A DNA stretch of 21,808 nucleotides from a virus. The notes under the pieces were generated by a model that had not been told where the DNA came from, searched no databases, and worked only from the letters and a program-made list of their open reading frames with translations. Position 1 is the first letter of the stretch. Every line of letters starts with the position of its first letter. The stretch covers positions 1 through 21,808 of IMG/VR virus record IMGVR_UViG_3300007541_000269. The stretch is one strand, 5' to 3'. The position numbers and the translations under genes are program-made. Below are positions 12,655 through 19,971 of this stretch, in pieces.

Positions 12655-13689
12655 ATGGCAAGCGATGATTTTGTGATCGACCTCTCCGAGGAGGAGATCC
12701 AGGCGCTAGAGGCGCCGTATGCAGGCCAGGACCCGGCATCAGCGGCTCCTGCCGCTGCGCCACCTGCAACAAAGGTGGAGCCGGCCCCAGCCAAGGCGAG
12801 CGAGGTCAAGGAGACCAAGCTTGCCACACCTAAGGTGAGCGATCAGGAGTTATGGGATCGGCGCCTCAGGGAAGCTAACGAGAAGACGGAGGCTGAGCGT
12901 GCGCGCCGCATCGCTGCGGAAAAGACGGCACACGAAAAGTCGACGTCTCTAGCTGTCACGGAAGCGCGCGCAACGGAGGCTGACTATTACGCCGTCTCTA
13001 ATGCGCTCGGCCGGACGGACGCAGAAATCGCAGCACTGAAGCGCGCGCACAAGGAAGCGCTCGAGGCTGGCGATTACGATGCCGTTACGGAAGCCGCCGA
13101 CAAACTTGCCGAAGCCCGTGCGCGGCACGCCGATCTGAAGTCAGGCGAAAGCGAGCTTAAGACCCGACTGGAGCAAGCAAAGGACCGCGCAAAGAAGGCG
13201 TCAGAAACGAAGCATGAGGCCGACGAACCGGCTGACGACTTCAATGCGTTTCTGCGGCAGTTCGGAACGCGTGAGCAGCAGTGGTTCCGTGACCACCCAG
13301 AGTGCGCACCGATGCACGACGCGAAGAAATTCGCGAAGGCACAGGCAGCTCACTATGCGGCGCTATCGGACGACGTAAAGCCTGGCACCGATCAGTATTT
13401 TGCCTACATCGACGAAAAGATGGGGTTCCGCGACGCGCCACCAGAGAAGGTGGAGGATGATGGCGTTGTTGTCAGCACTGAGTCCAAGCCAGCGTCGACA
13501 CCGCAGACAAAGCGCGTTGCCGCTCCCGTCTCTCGGGACGGCGCCGTCGTTACGCAGCGGGAGGACGGCCGCTACCAAGTCCGACTGACGGCCGAGCAAC
13601 GCGAAATGGCAGAGGCCATGGGCATGACGCCGACAGCCTACGCCAAGAATCTCATCAAGGCCCGCAACCAGGGCCTCATCGGCGCCTAA
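12655..13689 (+). CDS. head scaffolding protein
   Basis: This 344-aa protein is acidic and helical. Residues 26-60 are Ala/Pro-rich; 60-195 form long charged coiled-coil stretches (ELWDRRLREANEKTEAERAR, then AALKRAHKEALEAGDYDAV). FNAFLRQFGTREQQWFRDHPE (197-217) is a motif seen in phage scaffolds, and the C-terminus (RLTAEQREMAEAMGMTPT) is a typical capsid-binding helix pair. Scaffolds guide shell assembly and then leave. The ATG at 12655 has GAGGTGATC upstream. Position after the portal and before the capsid gene supports the call. Confidence 0.85.
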   Translation: MASDDFVIDLSEEEIQALEAPYAGQDPASAAPAAAPPATKVEPAPAKASEVKETKLATPKVSDQELWDRRLREANEKTEAERARRIAAEKTAHEKSTSLAVTEARATEADYYAVSNALGRTDAEIAALKRAHKEALEAGDYDAVTEAADKLAEARARHADLKSGESELKTRLEQAKDRAKKASETKHEADEPADDFNAFLRQFGTREQQWFRDHPECAPMHDAKKFAKAQAAHYAALSDDVKPGTDQYFAYIDEKMGFRDAPPEKVEDDGVVVSTESKPASTPQTKRVAAPVSRDGAVVTQREDGRYQVRLTAEQREMAEAMGMTPTAYAKNLIKARNQGLIGA

Positions 13690-13707
13690 GCGCAAGGAGC
13701 ACATATC

Positions 13708-14295
13708 ATGGCAGCACAAGCCGCAACCAAGGAAAAGCCAGACCGCGAAAAGGCACGCGAGCCTGTCACAAGCGAGCGCACGCCAGAGCGGGAGAGGGCG
13801 CGTGAGCCAGCCCGTGCCGGCGGGCTATCGTTCACACATCCCATCACAGGCGAAGTCCTCACGCGCGACCCGATCCCGTCGGGGTCATCCCAGTATCACA
13901 TCCCGAAGGAACTGATTCCTGACGGCATGGTCTATCAGTGGCGCCGCAAGAGCACGCTGGGCGAACCTGATCTTGCCAACATCTCAAACCTCAAGCGTAA
14001 CGGTTGGCGCGAGGTGCCGGCGGATCGCCATCCGGAGTATCCGGTCGAACTGGAAGGGCTCGTCCTTATGGAGTGTCCGGAGATGTTTGTTGCTCAGTCT
14101 CGAGCCGAGGAGCGACAGGCTGCGATGGCGGAAAAAATGAAGCAGCGGCGCCCGCGCAACGAAGCAACTCTCGCCGGGTATTTCGACGATCAATCGCCGG
14201 CAGCGGCCCGGCTCAACTTTGCCAAGCGCGAAGTTGAGGCATCGGATCCGGCTTTGCGCCCATCGTACTCTCGGCAGGTCGACATCGATAGCTGA
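13708..14295 (+). CDS. conserved phage head-cluster protein of unknown function
   Basis: This 195-aa protein has a very basic/acidic mixed N-terminus (1-38) and a core resembling a family often seen near phage capsid genes: SQYHIPKELIPDGMVYQWRRK (61-81), LKRNGWREVPADRHPE (95-110) and GLVLMECPEMFV (117-128), followed by an amphipathic helix with EKMKQRRPR. It starts at ATG with AAGGAG 8 bp upstream. An intrinsic terminator lies 24 bp after the stop, so it closes the portal-scaffold block. The role is unknown; virion or assembly factor are both possible. Confidence 0.7.
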   Translation: MAAQAATKEKPDREKAREPVTSERTPERERAREPARAGGLSFTHPITGEVLTRDPIPSGSSQYHIPKELIPDGMVYQWRRKSTLGEPDLANISNLKRNGWREVPADRHPEYPVELEGLVLMECPEMFVAQSRAEERQAAMAEKMKQRRPRNEATLAGYFDDQSPAAARLNFAKREVEASDPALRPSYSRQVDIDS

Positions 14296-14319
14296 GCGCG
14301 ATTGCAGATTTGTTTGAGT

Positions 14320-14345
14320 AGGGCGGCCTTGTGCCGCCCTTTCTC
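14320..14345 (+). terminator. intrinsic terminator before the capsid block
   Basis: AGGGCGGC (14320-14327) pairs perfectly with GCCGCCCT (14333-14340) around a CTTGT loop, followed by TTCTCGTT. The stem is strong but the T-tract is short and broken, so termination may be partial. It separates the scaffold block from the capsid block. Confidence 0.65.
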
Positions 14346-14356
14346 GTTCCGGCGTA

Positions 14357-14377
14357 CCTGCAGCATGCCGCTGCAGG
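14357..14377. repeat. CCTGCAG-n7-CTGCAGG inverted repeat
   Basis: Perfect 7-bp arms flank CATGCCG, 17 bp after the preceding terminator stem and 65 bp before the decoration gene start. It could be an operator, a leader hairpin, or part of the capsid block's own promoter region. No convincing sigma-70 boxes are visible beside it. Confidence 0.5.
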
Positions 14378-14441
14378 ATAGCAGCGAGACCCGACGAGCG
14401 TTCGGCGTCAGCTAAACCTCTGCCAAAAAAGGGAAACCAAA

Positions 14442-15038
14442 ATGGCAAACACTCAGACTGCTTTCGGCTTCAGGCCGATTGGAGTTGGCGGTGGAGCGGC
14501 GCCGAATTTCGAGCTGCGCACTGCCAAAATCGCATCCGCCAACACCACCAAGATCTACAAGGGCGATCCGGTGAAGATGTTGAACACGGGCTACATTGCT
14601 CAGTGGACCGCATCGACCGCCGCAAGCCAACTGTGGGGCGTTTTCGTCGGCTGCAAGTACCACGACTCCGCCGAGGGCCGCGTCGTCAACAGGCCGTATT
14701 GGCCTGGAGCTAACGCATCTGGCGATGTCGAGGCGTATGTGGTCCCGTGCATCCTTGGCGTCGCGCCACGGTTTCTCGTGGCTTCCAGTGGCACGGCCAT
14801 CACCCGTGCGGACGTTGGCGCGAACGCTGACGTCTCGATCGGCACGGGATCAACGGTGACCGGCCTCTCCGGCGCAACCTTGGACCAGTCAACCCTGGCA
14901 ACGACGGCAACACTGCCGTTTCGTGTCGTGGATCTCTGGTCGGAGGTTTCGCCGAATGCGCCGAACGGAGCCGATGATTCCTCCAGCTACAACTGGGTGA
15001 TCGTCGCGGCCAACATTACCGGTTCGACCGGCATCTAA
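14442..15038 (+). CDS. probable head decoration or capsid-associated protein
   Basis: This 198-aa protein opens with MANTQTAFGFRPIGVGGG, a start typical of proteins encoded just before the major capsid gene in many phages. Other landmarks are IYKGDPVKMLNTGYI (38-52), WGVFVGCKYHDS (65-76) and RPYWPGANASGD (84-95). The composition is beta-rich, Gly/Ala/Ser/Thr-rich, with no signal or membrane segment. AAAAAAGGGAAA provides ribosome binding. Such proteins are usually abundant in virions and thought to sit on the shell. The family link is from memory. Confidence 0.78.
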   Translation: MANTQTAFGFRPIGVGGGAAPNFELRTAKIASANTTKIYKGDPVKMLNTGYIAQWTASTAASQLWGVFVGCKYHDSAEGRVVNRPYWPGANASGDVEAYVVPCILGVAPRFLVASSGTAITRADVGANADVSIGTGSTVTGLSGATLDQSTLATTATLPFRVVDLWSEVSPNAPNGADDSSSYNWVIVAANITGSTGI

Positions 15039-15052
15039 GGGGGCCTGACACA

Positions 15053-15964
15053 ATGGCAATCGCACTCTCAGCAATCAAGGACCTGCTCATCCCGGGGCTC
15101 ATGGAGGTCACGGGGCAGTACAAGGATCTGCCGAACTACTATGGCAAGGTCTTCTCAAAGCGCACCAGCAAACTGCAGGTGGAGCGCTCGGTCCAAACCC
15201 GATACGTTGGGCTGCCGGAACTCAAGACCGAAGGCGGGTCGACGCACTTCGACAACTCTGCCGGCCAGCGCTACGTCTACAATATGGAGCCGGTCGAAGT
15301 TGGTCTTGGCTACGCGATCACGCGCAAAGCCATCGACGACAACCTCTACAAGTCCGACTTTAAGCCAACGGCTTTGGGTCTCGTCAAGGCGTTCAATCAG
15401 TATTGGGAGCGTGAGGCGGCGTCGATCTTTAATACGGCAACCACCTACGACACTCAGATTGGCGGCGACGGCAAGGCCATGTGTGCCACCGACCACCCGT
15501 ACGATGGTGGAACGTGGGCTAACCGTCCGTCGACCGACACCGATCTGAATGAGGGCTCACTACTGGACGGCATGACTGGCGTGCGGCGTGATTTCGTCGA
15601 TGAGGCTGGGCTCAAGATCTATGCCCGCGCGGAGCGTTTGATCGTTCCGCTCGAGCTGGAAAAGGTGGCCATCCGCCTTCTGAAGTCGGAGCTTCGCCCG
15701 GGCACGGCGAACAACGACGTCAATGCGGTGCGGTCTCTGTCCGGTGGCCTGTCGGAGTACATCGCGTGGGATTATCTCACGAACACCCGCGCATGGTTCC
15801 TTGACACCTCCATCGACGGCCTGATCCACATCGAGCGCGTTGCATTTGAAACCGACATGCAGGTGGACTTCACGACCGACAATCTGTTGGTCAAGGGCTA
15901 CCAGCGCGCCGGCTTCTTTTACAACGACCCGCGCGCTGTTTGGGGCTCGTTCCCCAGCTCGTAA
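15053..15964 (+). CDS. major capsid protein (HK97-type fold expected)
   Basis: This 303-aa shell subunit shows an N-terminal arm, then YNMEPVEVGLGYAITRKAIDD (76-96), HPYDGGTWANRP (148-159), DEAGLKIYARAERLIVPLEL (183-202), NDVNAVRSLSGGLSEYIAWD (221-240), LTNTRAWFLDT (242-252) and FTTDNLLVKGYQRAGFFYNDPR (273-294). These are the hallmarks of a phage capsid family whose chain ends with the DPR segment. There is no long N-terminal delta domain, which agrees with a separate scaffold gene. AGGGGG lies upstream of the ATG. Confidence 0.94.
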   Translation: MAIALSAIKDLLIPGLMEVTGQYKDLPNYYGKVFSKRTSKLQVERSVQTRYVGLPELKTEGGSTHFDNSAGQRYVYNMEPVEVGLGYAITRKAIDDNLYKSDFKPTALGLVKAFNQYWEREAASIFNTATTYDTQIGGDGKAMCATDHPYDGGTWANRPSTDTDLNEGSLLDGMTGVRRDFVDEAGLKIYARAERLIVPLELEKVAIRLLKSELRPGTANNDVNAVRSLSGGLSEYIAWDYLTNTRAWFLDTSIDGLIHIERVAFETDMQVDFTTDNLLVKGYQRAGFFYNDPRAVWGSFPSS

Positions 15965-15991
15965 TCCCGCAACAGGAAAGGATCGACTCCT

Positions 15992-16906
15992 ATGCCTTAT
16001 TCTGACTTTCCGAATGGGGTGACGAGCTTTGGTATCCCGATGGTGGGGGGCGCGCTCCCCATCTCATCGGAATACTATTTCGTCAGCTCGACTTTGGGCT
16101 CCGATGGCAACGAAGGGAATATGTCATATCCCTACGCGACCATCGACTACGCCATCGGGCGCTGTACGGCGTCGCGTGGTAGCGTGATTGTCGTCTTGCC
16201 GGGGCACACCGAGACCGTGACGGCGGCTGGCGGCATCACGCTTGATGTTGCAGGCGTCCAGATCATCGGCATGGGGACGGGCTCGCTCCGCCCCACCGTC
16301 AACTTCACGACAGCAGCCACAGCCAGCGTTGTTGTCTCCGCCGCAAACTGCACGATCAAAAACGTGCTGTTTACTGGCGGAGTCGATGAGTTGGCCAATC
16401 CCATCCACGTGCAGGCGGCAGACTTTGCGCTCGTCGACTGCGAGTGGCGGGATGTGACTGGCCAGGCCACGGATGTGGTGCTCACCACGGCAGCGGCCAA
16501 CCGGATGCTCATCAAGAACTTCCGGTTTGACGGCGCGGCGGCCGCTGGGGCTAATGCGGGCATTGCGATCGTTGGTGGTGATCGCATTGTTATCGATGGC
16601 CTCTACATGGACGGCAACTTCGCGGTGGGCGGTATCGATGTTCGAACCACTGCGACGACCGACCTCGAGGTGCGCAACGTCGTGTTCCGGACTCGGAACG
16701 CGGCCGACATCTTCCTTGTCGATACTATCACGGCTTCGACGGGAATGATTGGGCCGAACATCAGTCTGCGACTAAACGACAACGCAGACAACGTGACAGA
16801 GGCAATCACGGGGGCCACGTTCGTTCTGTTCGACCCGATCTACGTCGTGAACCTGGCTGGGGAAAAGGGTCTATTGATCAACTGGACTGCCTCGGCCGAC
16901 GCCTAA
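15992..16906 (+). CDS. parallel beta-helix virion protein
   Basis: This 304-aa protein begins YYFVSSTLGSDGNEGNMSYPYATI (28-51), the usual entry strand of phage pectate-lyase-like beta-helices with the G-SDGN motif. It continues with repeating rungs: GVQIIGMGTG, CTIKNVLFTGG, FALVDCEWRDV, MLIKNFRFDG, IVIDGLYMDG and LEVRNVVFR. Each rung has the hydrophobic-turn-hydrophobic spacing of about 20-25 residues. No catalytic Asp/Glu cluster is evident, so a structural fold is favoured over an active depolymerase. Directly following the capsid gene suggests a head fibre or decoration. AAAGGA precedes the ATG. Confidence 0.8.
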   Translation: MPYSDFPNGVTSFGIPMVGGALPISSEYYFVSSTLGSDGNEGNMSYPYATIDYAIGRCTASRGSVIVVLPGHTETVTAAGGITLDVAGVQIIGMGTGSLRPTVNFTTAATASVVVSAANCTIKNVLFTGGVDELANPIHVQAADFALVDCEWRDVTGQATDVVLTTAAANRMLIKNFRFDGAAAAGANAGIAIVGGDRIVIDGLYMDGNFAVGGIDVRTTATTDLEVRNVVFRTRNAADIFLVDTITASTGMIGPNISLRLNDNADNVTEAITGATFVLFDPIYVVNLAGEKGLLINWTASADA

Positions 16907-16915
16907 GCCTAGCCT

Positions 16916-16947
16916 ACTCTGGGTGGCCTTCATGGGCCACTCAGAGT
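16916..16947 (+). terminator. 13-bp hairpin after the beta-helix gene
   Basis: ACTCTGGGTGGCC (16916-16928) pairs with GGCCACTCAGAGT (16935-16947), with a single G:T wobble, around TTCATG. The tail CCATTCCTCTTTG is only moderately T-rich, so it may pause transcription or protect the capsid mRNA 3' end more than fully terminate. Confidence 0.6.
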
Positions 16948-16972
16948 CCATTCCTCTTTGAGGGTCTCGCCC

Positions 16973-17164
16973 ATGAAAATGCGCCACAAAAAGCATATGC
17001 CATCCAAGGACTCACCCAAAGGCAAAATGGACAAACCCATGAAGCCGCCGGTCATGGCAGATGGTGATGCTGATGTGTTCCTGCCCAAAGAAATGCCGCC
17101 GATGATGGGGTCGCCGCCCAAACGTCGGCTCGATCGTAAGCGAGGCGGACGGGCCGGGTGCTGA
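16973..17164 (+). CDS. small basic phage protein
   Basis: This 63-aa protein is rich in Lys, Met and Pro (MKMRHKKHMPSKDSPKGKMD), with an acidic middle (ADGDADVFLPKE) and a basic end (PPKRRLDRKRGGRAGC). The ATG at 16973 has GAGGG about 8 bp upstream; an in-frame TTG at 16958 lies before that site. The gene is framed by two hairpins, at 16916 and 17222. Its end shares the RLDR plus GR-type basic pattern with the protein at 11497. Nucleic-acid or capsid-interior binding is a guess. Confidence 0.6.
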   Translation: MKMRHKKHMPSKDSPKGKMDKPMKPPVMADGDADVFLPKEMPPMMGSPPKRRLDRKRGGRAGC

Positions 17165-17221
17165 CGCTCCGCGCGTTCCCCGGTCCAGCATGCACGCGGC
17201 GGCGCCAAGCGCCCTAAGACA

Positions 17222-17254
17222 GGGGCGCACCTTTCGAGGTGTGCCCCATTTTTT
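17222..17254 (+). terminator. strong intrinsic terminator with TTCG loop
   Basis: GGGGCGCACCT pairs with AGGTGTGCCCC (one G:T wobble) around a TTCG tetraloop, followed by A and six T (17249-17254). All features of an efficient rho-independent terminator are present. It closes the capsid block. Confidence 0.9.
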
Positions 17255-17277
17255 GCCCCACCTCAGGAGACCTAAGG

Positions 17278-18234
17278 ATGATCCCGATCAGCGTCACAGT
17301 CGGCCCTCTTGCTACGGCCGACGCGGACGGCGTGTGCGCGTCTCAAGTCGTTCCTGCTGCCGGCGCTCTTGCCATCAATGGCGCGCTCACCGCCGGATTT
17401 GATGCTGACGCCTTTGCAACAGCTCAGGCTGTTGCTGGTGCTGGCGACCTCACTCTGGATGGCACTCTGACGCAGAGTGGTGTCGGATATATGGCTACGC
17501 CCGGATACGTGACGATCACGTCCGCAGGCGATGACAGCGGGATAACATTTACGGTCGCGGGCATGCGCTATGATGCCGGTGGCCCTGCCTACTACACCGA
17601 GACGATTACAGGATCCAACACCAGCATTGTCGCGACGAGCGTGAAATTTCACACGGTGACTGCCGTAACGGCATCGGGTGCCGCGGCAGGGAACGTGTCG
17701 GTCGGCACAAACGGCGTCGCAACGACGGACATGGCCCGCCGCATCCGGATCACATCGGCGGGCAATGACGCCGGCATCACGTTCACTCTGACCGGAACCG
17801 ACTGGAACAACAACATTGTCACCGAGACCATCACTGGCTCCAATGCGTCAACGGCTGACAGCACGCTCGACTTCAAGACGGTGGCGAAAATCACGGCGTC
17901 CGGTGCATCAGCAGACGCGGTCACGATCGGAACAAACGGCATCGCCAGCAGCCGCCCAATTCGGTTTGATGAGTTCGCGGGTCCCGAGGTGGCGTTGCAG
18001 GTGACGGCGACCGGAACGGTGAGCTTCACTGTTCAGCAGAGCCTCGATGACCCGGAAGATATCGGGTTGGGAAGCGTCACGTGGCTGGCTCACGCGGATT
18101 CTGATTTTGTCAACGGGACGGCGTCGGCGCAGTCAAATTACGCCTACGCGCCGCTTGTTTCAAGGATACTGCTGAATTCTGGAACGGGGACGGTTGTTTA
18201 CACCGCGATCCAATCAACCGTGAACACACTCTAA
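17278..18234 (+). CDS. virion-type protein with duplicated beta domain
   Basis: This 318-aa protein starts at ATG with AGGAG 9 bp upstream; a longer frame from 17239 would run through the terminator. Two successive copies of a roughly 70-residue domain lie at residues 78-148 and 157-224. Each reads ITSAGxDxGITFT, TETITGSNxS, an FxTVxxIT(A)SG strand and a VGTNG/IGTNG end. Residues 230-318 form a different beta-rich domain (VALQVTATGTVSFTVQQSLDDPE). TETITG-type repeats are frequent in phage head and tail-surface proteins. It precedes the coiled-coil and adaptor genes. The precise place in the virion is unknown. Confidence 0.75.
   Translation: MIPISVTVGPLATADADGVCASQVVPAAGALAINGALTAGFDADAFATAQAVAGAGDLTLDGTLTQSGVGYMATPGYVTITSAGDDSGITFTVAGMRYDAGGPAYYTETITGSNTSIVATSVKFHTVTAVTASGAAAGNVSVGTNGVATTDMARRIRITSAGNDAGITFTLTGTDWNNNIVTETITGSNASTADSTLDFKTVAKITASGASADAVTIGTNGIASSRPIRFDEFAGPEVALQVTATGTVSFTVQQSLDDPEDIGLGSVTWLAHADSDFVNGTASAQSNYAYAPLVSRILLNSGTGTVVYTAIQSTVNTL
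17509..17949 (+). repeat. tandem domain duplication within the 17278 gene
   Basis: Copy A (17509-17721) and copy B (17746-17949) encode the two related beta domains. Shared landmarks in order are ITSAG-D-GITFT, TETITGSN, T-V--TASGA and GTNG. The DNA has diverged more than the protein, indicating an old duplication kept by selection. Confidence 0.8.
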
Positions 18235-18248
18235 GGCGGTGACCACCC

Positions 18249-18884
18249 ATGGCACTTTCAAAAATCTCGACTGAGGGCGAAAGGGACATCGCTCTCGCAG
18301 CCAAGGGCGGCGACACGTTTGAGCGGCGCCTCGCTCAGATCATGCAAGCAAAGGCGGACGCCGATGAGTCCTTGAAATCGCTTCGCCTCGGAAAGTCTAT
18401 CGCTCAAGCGCGCGCAGACGCCGACAGGCGGCTTCTGGATGCCGAGCAGAAGGCGAGTCAAATACTGGGCGACGCACAGCGTGCGGCGGACCAGGCACGG
18501 CAGGAAGCCGCCGACGCACTGGCGGCAGCTCGAGAGACAGCCGATGGATTAGCGGCGGCGGCGCAAGCATTGGCGGCCGACATCAAAAGCAAGGCAGCGG
18601 ACGAGATGGCAGCAGACAGAGCACGGGCCGATGCCGCATTGGTAGACATGCGGCGCGCACAAGAGGCGGCGCTAGCGACGGCACAAGGAGAACACTCCAA
18701 AGCGGAGACCGAACGCGCTGCAGCACAGGCCGACCGAGCCGAGGCGCGCAAACTGATGGAGACGGCACAACAGGCACACGAAGATGCGGCAAAGCTAAAG
18801 GCACAAGCTGATGCATTGCTGACAAAGGCAAAGGTGGCAGCGGACCAGCTTCGAACGGCAATCGGCAGCGTGACGGCGCTGTAA
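18249..18884 (+). CDS. Ala-rich long coiled-coil protein
   Basis: This 211-aa protein is almost continuous helix from residue 24 to 205, with Ala, Lys/Arg, Glu/Asp and Gln in heptad-like order (AQARADADRRLLDAEQKA, then AADQARQEAADALAAARETA). It has no membrane segment or signal. It resembles TolA or ATP-synthase-b stalks only in composition, so homology should not be read into that. Placed between beta-domain virion genes and the head-tail adaptor, it could be an assembly factor or a fibre shaft. AAGGCGGTG precedes the ATG. Confidence 0.7.
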   Translation: MALSKISTEGERDIALAAKGGDTFERRLAQIMQAKADADESLKSLRLGKSIAQARADADRRLLDAEQKASQILGDAQRAADQARQEAADALAAARETADGLAAAAQALAADIKSKAADEMAADRARADAALVDMRRAQEAALATAQGEHSKAETERAAAQADRAEARKLMETAQQAHEDAAKLKAQADALLTKAKVAADQLRTAIGSVTAL

Positions 18885-18897
18885 TAGGAGGCCCAAC

Positions 18898-19611
18898 ATG
18901 GCGACGTCAGGCACATACGGGTTCTCTCCTACCCTCGGGAGGCACGTCCTTGCTGCGTTTGCTCGCATTGGCATCAGGCGGACAGCCATCGGCGTAGAAC
19001 ACATGAAGGACGCCGAGTTCGAGTCCAACCTCCTGCTGTGCGACTGGGCCAACAAGCAACCGAACCTATGGCTATCATCGCTGAAGACCGAAGCCATCAC
19101 AGCCGGCACCGCCACCTACACGCTCGATCCCGAAGTCGTGGCAATTCAAATTGCTTACATCTCGACGACTGTAGGCACAACGACGACAGATCGACCGCTA
19201 GGTGCCCTTTCAACCGTCGAATACCACGCCATCCCAAACAAGGCGACGACGGGATACCCAACGTCGTTCTGGTTCGATCGACAGGTAACGCCTCAAATAA
19301 CGCTGTGGCCGACGCCTGACAGCGTCTACACCTACACTCTCAAATACCGCTGCGTACGACAAGCCGAGGATGCTGTTCTTGCTGGTGGGTATGACGTCGA
19401 GATCCCGTATCGGTTTAATACGGCCTTTGTTGACGGATTGGCCGATCGGTTGGGCGCGGTATATCCGGAGGCAGCAAAGGCGGCGCTGGGCGCTGGGTTC
19501 GCACAGACGCTTGCGGAACGCGCTGTGCGGTCGTGGCAAACGGCCGCTGGTCAAGATACGGAAGATGTTCCGATTTACATATCTCCATCTCTCGGCGGCT
19601 ACTACCGATGA
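18898..19611 (+). CDS. head-to-tail adaptor (P22 gp4/SU10-type)
   Basis: This 237-aa protein would bind under the portal ring and prepare it for the tail. Landmarks are GIRRTAIGVEHMKDAEFESNL (25-45), TATYTLDPEVVAI (71-83), VEYHAIPNKATTGYPTSFWFDRQ (107-129), ITLWPTPDSVYTYTLKYRCVRQ (134-155) and a C-terminal helix region (FVDGLADRLGAVYPE). The sequence order of helix bundle, YTLP/D turn, PNK-GxPT-F segment and LWPxPD strand is that of phage adaptors in the gp4/SU10 group, recalled from memory. TAGGAGG precedes the ATG. The next gene starts inside its stop codon. Confidence 0.78.
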   Translation: MATSGTYGFSPTLGRHVLAAFARIGIRRTAIGVEHMKDAEFESNLLLCDWANKQPNLWLSSLKTEAITAGTATYTLDPEVVAIQIAYISTTVGTTTTDRPLGALSTVEYHAIPNKATTGYPTSFWFDRQVTPQITLWPTPDSVYTYTLKYRCVRQAEDAVLAGGYDVEIPYRFNTAFVDGLADRLGAVYPEAAKAALGAGFAQTLAERAVRSWQTAAGQDTEDVPIYISPSLGGYYR

Positions 19612-19970
19612 GCTATCGCTTCCATGGCCGCGCGCGCGTTGACACATCAAACCCGAGCGCCTTTGGCGCCTGCGACAGATGTGGGTTCCTTCACAATCTC
19701 TGCGACCTCGGCTACCAGCACCAATGGGCCGGCACAGAGTTGATCAACAAGCGTATTCGCGTGTGTGACCGCTGCATGGATGAGCCGTCCTTGTTTCTGA
19801 AGGCGATCACGCTTCCGCCGGACCCTCCACCCGTCATCGACGCACGACCAGAGCCATACGAGATGGATCAAGTCGATTATCGTGAGACGGAAGATGGTGC
19901 GGACAGGATAGACGAATCCGACGTGAATCGCGTGACAGAAAGCTCAGCAGATCAGGACTACGGGTCTTAA
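19608..19970 (+). CDS. zinc-ribbon mini-protein with acidic tail
   Basis: This 120-aa protein starts in an ATGA overlap with the adaptor stop; an upstream in-frame start at 19533 would lie inside the adaptor gene. CDRCGF (22-27) and VCDRCMDEP (52-60) form a CxxC-CxxC zinc ribbon of a type that often follows phage adaptor genes. C32 is an extra cysteine. Residues 70-120 are Pro-rich and then strongly acidic, an unusual extension that might mask a DNA- or protein-binding surface. The role is unknown. Confidence 0.75.
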   Translation: MSYRFHGRARVDTSNPSAFGACDRCGFLHNLCDLGYQHQWAGTELINKRIRVCDRCMDEPSLFLKAITLPPDPPPVIDARPEPYEMDQVDYRETEDGADRIDESDVNRVTESSADQDYGS

Positions 19971-19971
19971 C

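Noticed and set aside
17239-17277. Upstream extension of the 17278 gene
   Set aside because: The extra codons would be translated from inside the intrinsic terminator at 17222-17254, and AGGAG supports the ATG at 17278.
18458-18916. 152-codon minus-strand Ala/Ser/Cys-rich frame
   Set aside because: It is the expected shadow of the Ala-rich coiled-coil gene on the + strand.
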